DNA of 9,383 nucleotides from an uncultured Bacteroidales bacterium. Lineage in GTDB: Bacteria; Bacteroidota; Bacteroidia; Bacteroidales; UBA932. Of this stretch, positions 6,442 to 9,383 are shown one piece after another. Below the pieces are notes generated by a model. It was not told where the DNA came from, did not search any database, and worked only from the letters and a program-made list of their open reading frames with translations. The stretch's first letter is position 1, and each line of letters begins with the position of its first letter. The stretch covers positions 1 to 9,383 of the forward strand of contig CAMNQO010000056.1 in NCBI GenBank assembly GCA_946549475.1, in the 5' to 3' direction. The position numbers were made by a program, and so were the translations under genes.

Positions 6442-8913
6442 ATGAAAAGGATACTCTATATGATTCTCAGCGCAGCGGCCCTGTCCGCCGCCTTGCTCTC
6501 CTGTCAGCGGGAATTTGAGGTCGTCAATGAACTTGCCGTGTCTTCCCGTACCCTCGAACTCAAGAGTGAGTCCGGCTCTACGCACATCCTGGTCTATGCA
6601 AACGGTCCCTGGACCGTACGCTTTGACCAGAAAGTGGAGTGGGCCTCCCTCAACAAACTTTCCGGAGAAGGCTTTAATGACTTCACCTTCAGTTGGTCCG
6701 CCAACTACGGCGTCAAGCGGGGCGTAAACATCCTTCTCGAAACCGAGGAAAAGACCGAAAAGATTTCCATTATCCAGGCCGGAGTCATCACCTCTCCCAA
6801 CATTACCTTCGAGCGGTCGAAAATCGCCCTTCCCAGGCAGGCCGCCACTTTCCGGATGCCGATGACCACCAACCTGGCTTTCTGTCTGGACGAAATCAAG
6901 GCGCGTGCCGTCTATTATGATGCGCAGGGGCGCGAGACGGGCAGCAGCGAGATCGGTCAGCCGGCCGAAGGTGCCTGGGTGAACGCCTATACGGTGGACG
7001 CCGACCAGGTGACCTTCGACATCGCGGAGAACAACGGCGGCGCGGACCGCCGGGCCGACATCATCTATTATGTGAAGGATGCAGCCGGCTCGGAAAGCCG
7101 CTCGGTCATCTCCCTGACGCAGAGCCGTCTCGATCCGGCTTTTACCCTTTCTTCGGAGAGCGGCAGTTACTATGCCAACCAGAATACCTATGAGATTGCC
7201 GCCACGCAGAACAATATCTGGTCGTCTCCGGAGTCTTCCGTGACGGTGTCCGGGGATTGGGTGACGGATGCCGCCCTCACCGAGGACGGCCTGTCTTTCA
7301 GCGTCGATGAAAACGGCGGTACTTCTTCCCGCTCCGCCACCATAACCGTCGCCTATGCCAAAGGCGGACATTCGGCGGGAGCGACCTACCGTGTCCAGCA
7401 GTCCGCCGACAAACTCATCACTTTCTCCGAACTGCGCGAGATGACGCCCGGTGCCATCAGCCGGAACGATTATCTCGAAGGCTGGATTGTCAGCGACCCC
7501 GACAGCAAGAATGTCTGCTCCAGTCCGCAGACCGGCCAGTTTGCGTTTGACCGTACGGAAAACGCCCGGACCGCCTATCTCGAAAGTACGGACGGCAACT
7601 ATGGTCTCCAACTCAAGTTTACCGCCGCCGACCAGAATGTGCAGCCGCGCTGGGCCAAGGTACTGATCAACCTCAATGGTACGACCCTCGTCCGCGAGGA
7701 CAATCCGGTCCGCTATACCGTCAGAGGCCTGACTTCCGCCAAAATCAGCCTGCTCGAGCAGGGGGATGCGACGACCGTGCCCCGTAAGACGCGTTCCGTC
7801 TCCCAACTCAACGACAACGACATCTTTACCTATGTGTCCCTCAGCCCGATTGAAATCATGTGCAAGGACGGGGCCTTTACCAATGTTTCCGAAGGGTATG
7901 CCTACGGCGGGGCGGCGGACGCTGCCAATCCGTCCGGTTCGGCGTCACCCCGCTGGGATGTGGCTCCGCTGCTGTGCAGCGATGACAAGGGAGATGTCAT
8001 TTATATGCTGACCAATGCCGCCGTCCCCTGGCGCCGGACCGGCCGGGATATAGAATGGAACTCCTGCGTGCCCCAGGGTGCCGGTACCCTTTCCGGCATC
8101 ATCGTGGCGGACGAAGTCGCACCTGTCCGCTGGGGCAACCTCGGCAAGTACCAGATCCGGGCGATGACCCTCGGGGAAATCGACCTTTTGGGCGAGCGCT
8201 TCTCCAACACCATCTGCGAATGGACCTGGAATGACTTTTCGCCGAAGATTACGCCCGATGAAGGACACGGTACCATCAACAAATACAACGCGGGTACCGA
8301 ATTTGTGTCGGATTTCAACAATCCCTATTTCCCGGCGGACGCCACTTCGCCCAACGGCAATTCCACGACAACCAACATGAAAGGCCTGGTCACCAAGGCG
8401 GCCATCTGTCTCAAGCAGCAGTGGTGGGACTTTACGGAAAATACCGGACGCTATTTCGACATCAAGTTCTCCACCGCCGGTCTGAGCGGGACCAACCTGA
8501 TTTTCGGCATCGTCTGGGGACACGGCTCGATGGATACCGCTTCCATCTATGGCCCTTCCCACTGGAATGTCCTCTATTCCGTGGACAACGGAGCCAATTT
8601 CAGTCCCGTCCCTTCCGTGGACATCCTCAAGAAGCGTTCCGTCGTCTGGTGGGGGTCCGGCACCACCGCCACTTCCCAGGACTCCACGCCCGGTTTCACG
8701 GAACACCTGGTCAAGTTGCCGGCCGCCTGCTTCGGCCAGTCCAATGTCGTCGTGCGTCTTCAGGTGGCCGATACCGTCACGGATACCGTCCCTTCCACCA
8801 GTGCATCGACCTGGCAGAACGCCCTGGGCATCGAGCGGGGCACGCTGACTTCCGGCGTGAGCGCGGCCAACTGTCAGGTACGCATCGGCACCATTACGGT
8901 TCGTTATAATTAA
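6442..8913 (+). CDS. Multidomain lipoprotein: BACON-like modules, DUF5689-type domain, jelly-roll-like C-terminus
   Basis: An 823-residue predicted surface lipoprotein with lipobox ALLSC (Cys21) followed by QREFE. Three Ig-like modules come next: about 29-114 (ANGPWTVRF, ends IIQAG), about 118-228 (more divergent, ends LTQS), and about 234-323. The third has the best BACON signature, with GDWVTD and ENGGTSSRSATITV. Residues about 325-582 match what I know of DUF5689: ITFSELR start, EGWIVSD, a YLES/GLQLKF stretch, a VPWRR motif and GIIV...GKYQIRAMTL at the end. About 588-823 is a beta-rich, jelly-roll-like tail ending IGTITVRYN. BACON domains are linked to ligand or glycan/mucin binding; the DUF5689 role is not established. 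Its place right after SusD suggests a surface binding or scaffold protein of the SusCD complex. ATGs at 6424 and 6427 are in frame; 6442 is preferred from the ribosome site. Family assignment was made by eye. Confidence 0.85.
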   Translation: MKRILYMILSAAALSAALLSCQREFEVVNELAVSSRTLELKSESGSTHILVYANGPWTVRFDQKVEWASLNKLSGEGFNDFTFSWSANYGVKRGVNILLETEEKTEKISIIQAGVITSPNITFERSKIALPRQAATFRMPMTTNLAFCLDEIKARAVYYDAQGRETGSSEIGQPAEGAWVNAYTVDADQVTFDIAENNGGADRRADIIYYVKDAAGSESRSVISLTQSRLDPAFTLSSESGSYYANQNTYEIAATQNNIWSSPESSVTVSGDWVTDAALTEDGLSFSVDENGGTSSRSATITVAYAKGGHSAGATYRVQQSADKLITFSELREMTPGAISRNDYLEGWIVSDPDSKNVCSSPQTGQFAFDRTENARTAYLESTDGNYGLQLKFTAADQNVQPRWAKVLINLNGTTLVREDNPVRYTVRGLTSAKISLLEQGDATTVPRKTRSVSQLNDNDIFTYVSLSPIEIMCKDGAFTNVSEGYAYGGAADAANPSGSASPRWDVAPLLCSDDKGDVIYMLTNAAVPWRRTGRDIEWNSCVPQGAGTLSGIIVADEVAPVRWGNLGKYQIRAMTLGEIDLLGERFSNTICEWTWNDFSPKITPDEGHGTINKYNAGTEFVSDFNNPYFPADATSPNGNSTTTNMKGLVTKAAICLKQQWWDFTENTGRYFDIKFSTAGLSGTNLIFGIVWGHGSMDTASIYGPSHWNVLYSVDNGANFSPVPSVDILKKRSVVWWGSGTTATSQDSTPGFTEHLVKLPAACFGQSNVVVRLQVADTVTDTVPSTSASTWQNALGIERGTLTSGVSAANCQVRIGTITVRYN

Positions 8914-8921
8914 GAAGTGAG

Positions 8922-9383
8922 ATGAAAAAGATGAAAATACAATCCCTCTTCACAGGCTTTGTCCTCTGTACCTTGCTGGTTTCCTGCGTGCAGCGGGAGA
9001 GCGGCGAAGTGACCCTGGTCAAACTCGGCGCCGCCGTCAAGGAATTTGTCGCGGAAGCCGACGGCGGCATCGTGAATATCCCCGTCTATTCCAACGGTTC
9101 CTATCACATCGAGATGCTCTCGGACAGCAATGACTGGCTCCTGATGACGCTGCCCTCCGATATTGCCTCGAACGGCTATATCAAGGCGGAGTGCGATTTC
9201 AACGCCTCCTTCAAGCGCAAGGCGGTCTTTGTGCTGTGCAGCGACGTGGACAGCCGCCGCGACACCATAACCTTCAAGCAGAAAGGCATGCAGGAGGCGC
9301 TCATCTCGATGAACGAACTCTCCGTCCAGGCCCGGGGTGCGGGCGGCGACAGCACTTATGTCATCAACACCAACATCCCTTTC
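8922..9383 (+). CDS. BACON-like lipoprotein, N-terminal part
   Basis: The frame is open to the right edge for 154 codons, so the gene is cut. The signal peptide ends in lipobox LLVSC at Cys22, followed by VQRESGE, with charged residues near the Cys as on surface lipoproteins. Residues about 29-122 form a BACON-like Ig module: GGIVNIPVYSNG, then DWLLM, then FKRKAVFVL, with a final strand ITFKQKG. A second module seems to start at about 125 (LISMNELSVQA). The layout mirrors the first two modules of the preceding lipoprotein, which suggests tandem paralogues. It starts 8 nt after the upstream stop with a weak GAAGTGAG site; an alternative ATG is at 8931. What follows the BACON modules, binding domain or enzyme, cannot be seen. 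The most likely role is another surface binding component of the same system. Confidence 0.8.
   Translation, partial: MKKMKIQSLFTGFVLCTLLVSCVQRESGEVTLVKLGAAVKEFVAEADGGIVNIPVYSNGSYHIEMLSDSNDWLLMTLPSDIASNGYIKAECDFNASFKRKAVFVLCSDVDSRRDTITFKQKGMQEALISMNELSVQARGAGGDSTYVINTNIPF

Overview
The window reads as one dense, single-strand (+) stretch of a Bacteroidota genome, most likely order Bacteroidales. The evidence is a SusC/SusD pair, short-spaced genes, and Bacteroidota-style lipoprotein signal peptides on four proteins. Base composition is clearly GC-rich by eye (high-50s percent, not counted), with strong C/G preference in third codon positions. That fits GC-rich Bacteroidales such as Alistipes-like or uncultured gut lineages better than classical Bacteroides, but genus is only a guess.

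Layout: (1) 2-502, C-terminal part of an endonuclease/exonuclease/phosphatase (EEP) family enzyme, cut by the left edge. (2) 515-1783, a lipoprotein with a BACON-like domain followed by a beta-sandwich interrupted by a Pro/Asp/Gly-rich linker. (3) 1786-4863, a SusC/RagA-type TonB-dependent outer-membrane transporter. (4) 4880-6424, its SusD/RagB surface lipoprotein partner. (5) 6442-8913, an 823-residue lipoprotein with BACON-like modules, a DUF5689-type middle and a jelly-roll-like C-terminus. (6) 8922 to the right edge, the N-terminal part of another BACON-like lipoprotein related to the N-terminus of gene 5. Gaps between genes are 2-17 nt, so the six genes look like one transcription unit. 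No promoter, terminator, RNA gene, mobile element, CRISPR array or regulator is visible, and no stretch over 300 nt lacks a gene.

How it may work: the SusC barrel with the SusD lid imports a ligand across the outer membrane using TonB energy. The extra lipoproteins are probably surface binding or scaffold proteins, and the EEP enzyme would cleave a phosphoester bond. No glycoside hydrolase, polysaccharide lyase or sulfatase is in view, so the cargo may be a phosphodiester-containing polymer or ligand (nucleic acid, phospholipid head group, phosphorylated glycan) rather than an ordinary polysaccharide. That is inference; genes beyond both edges could change it.
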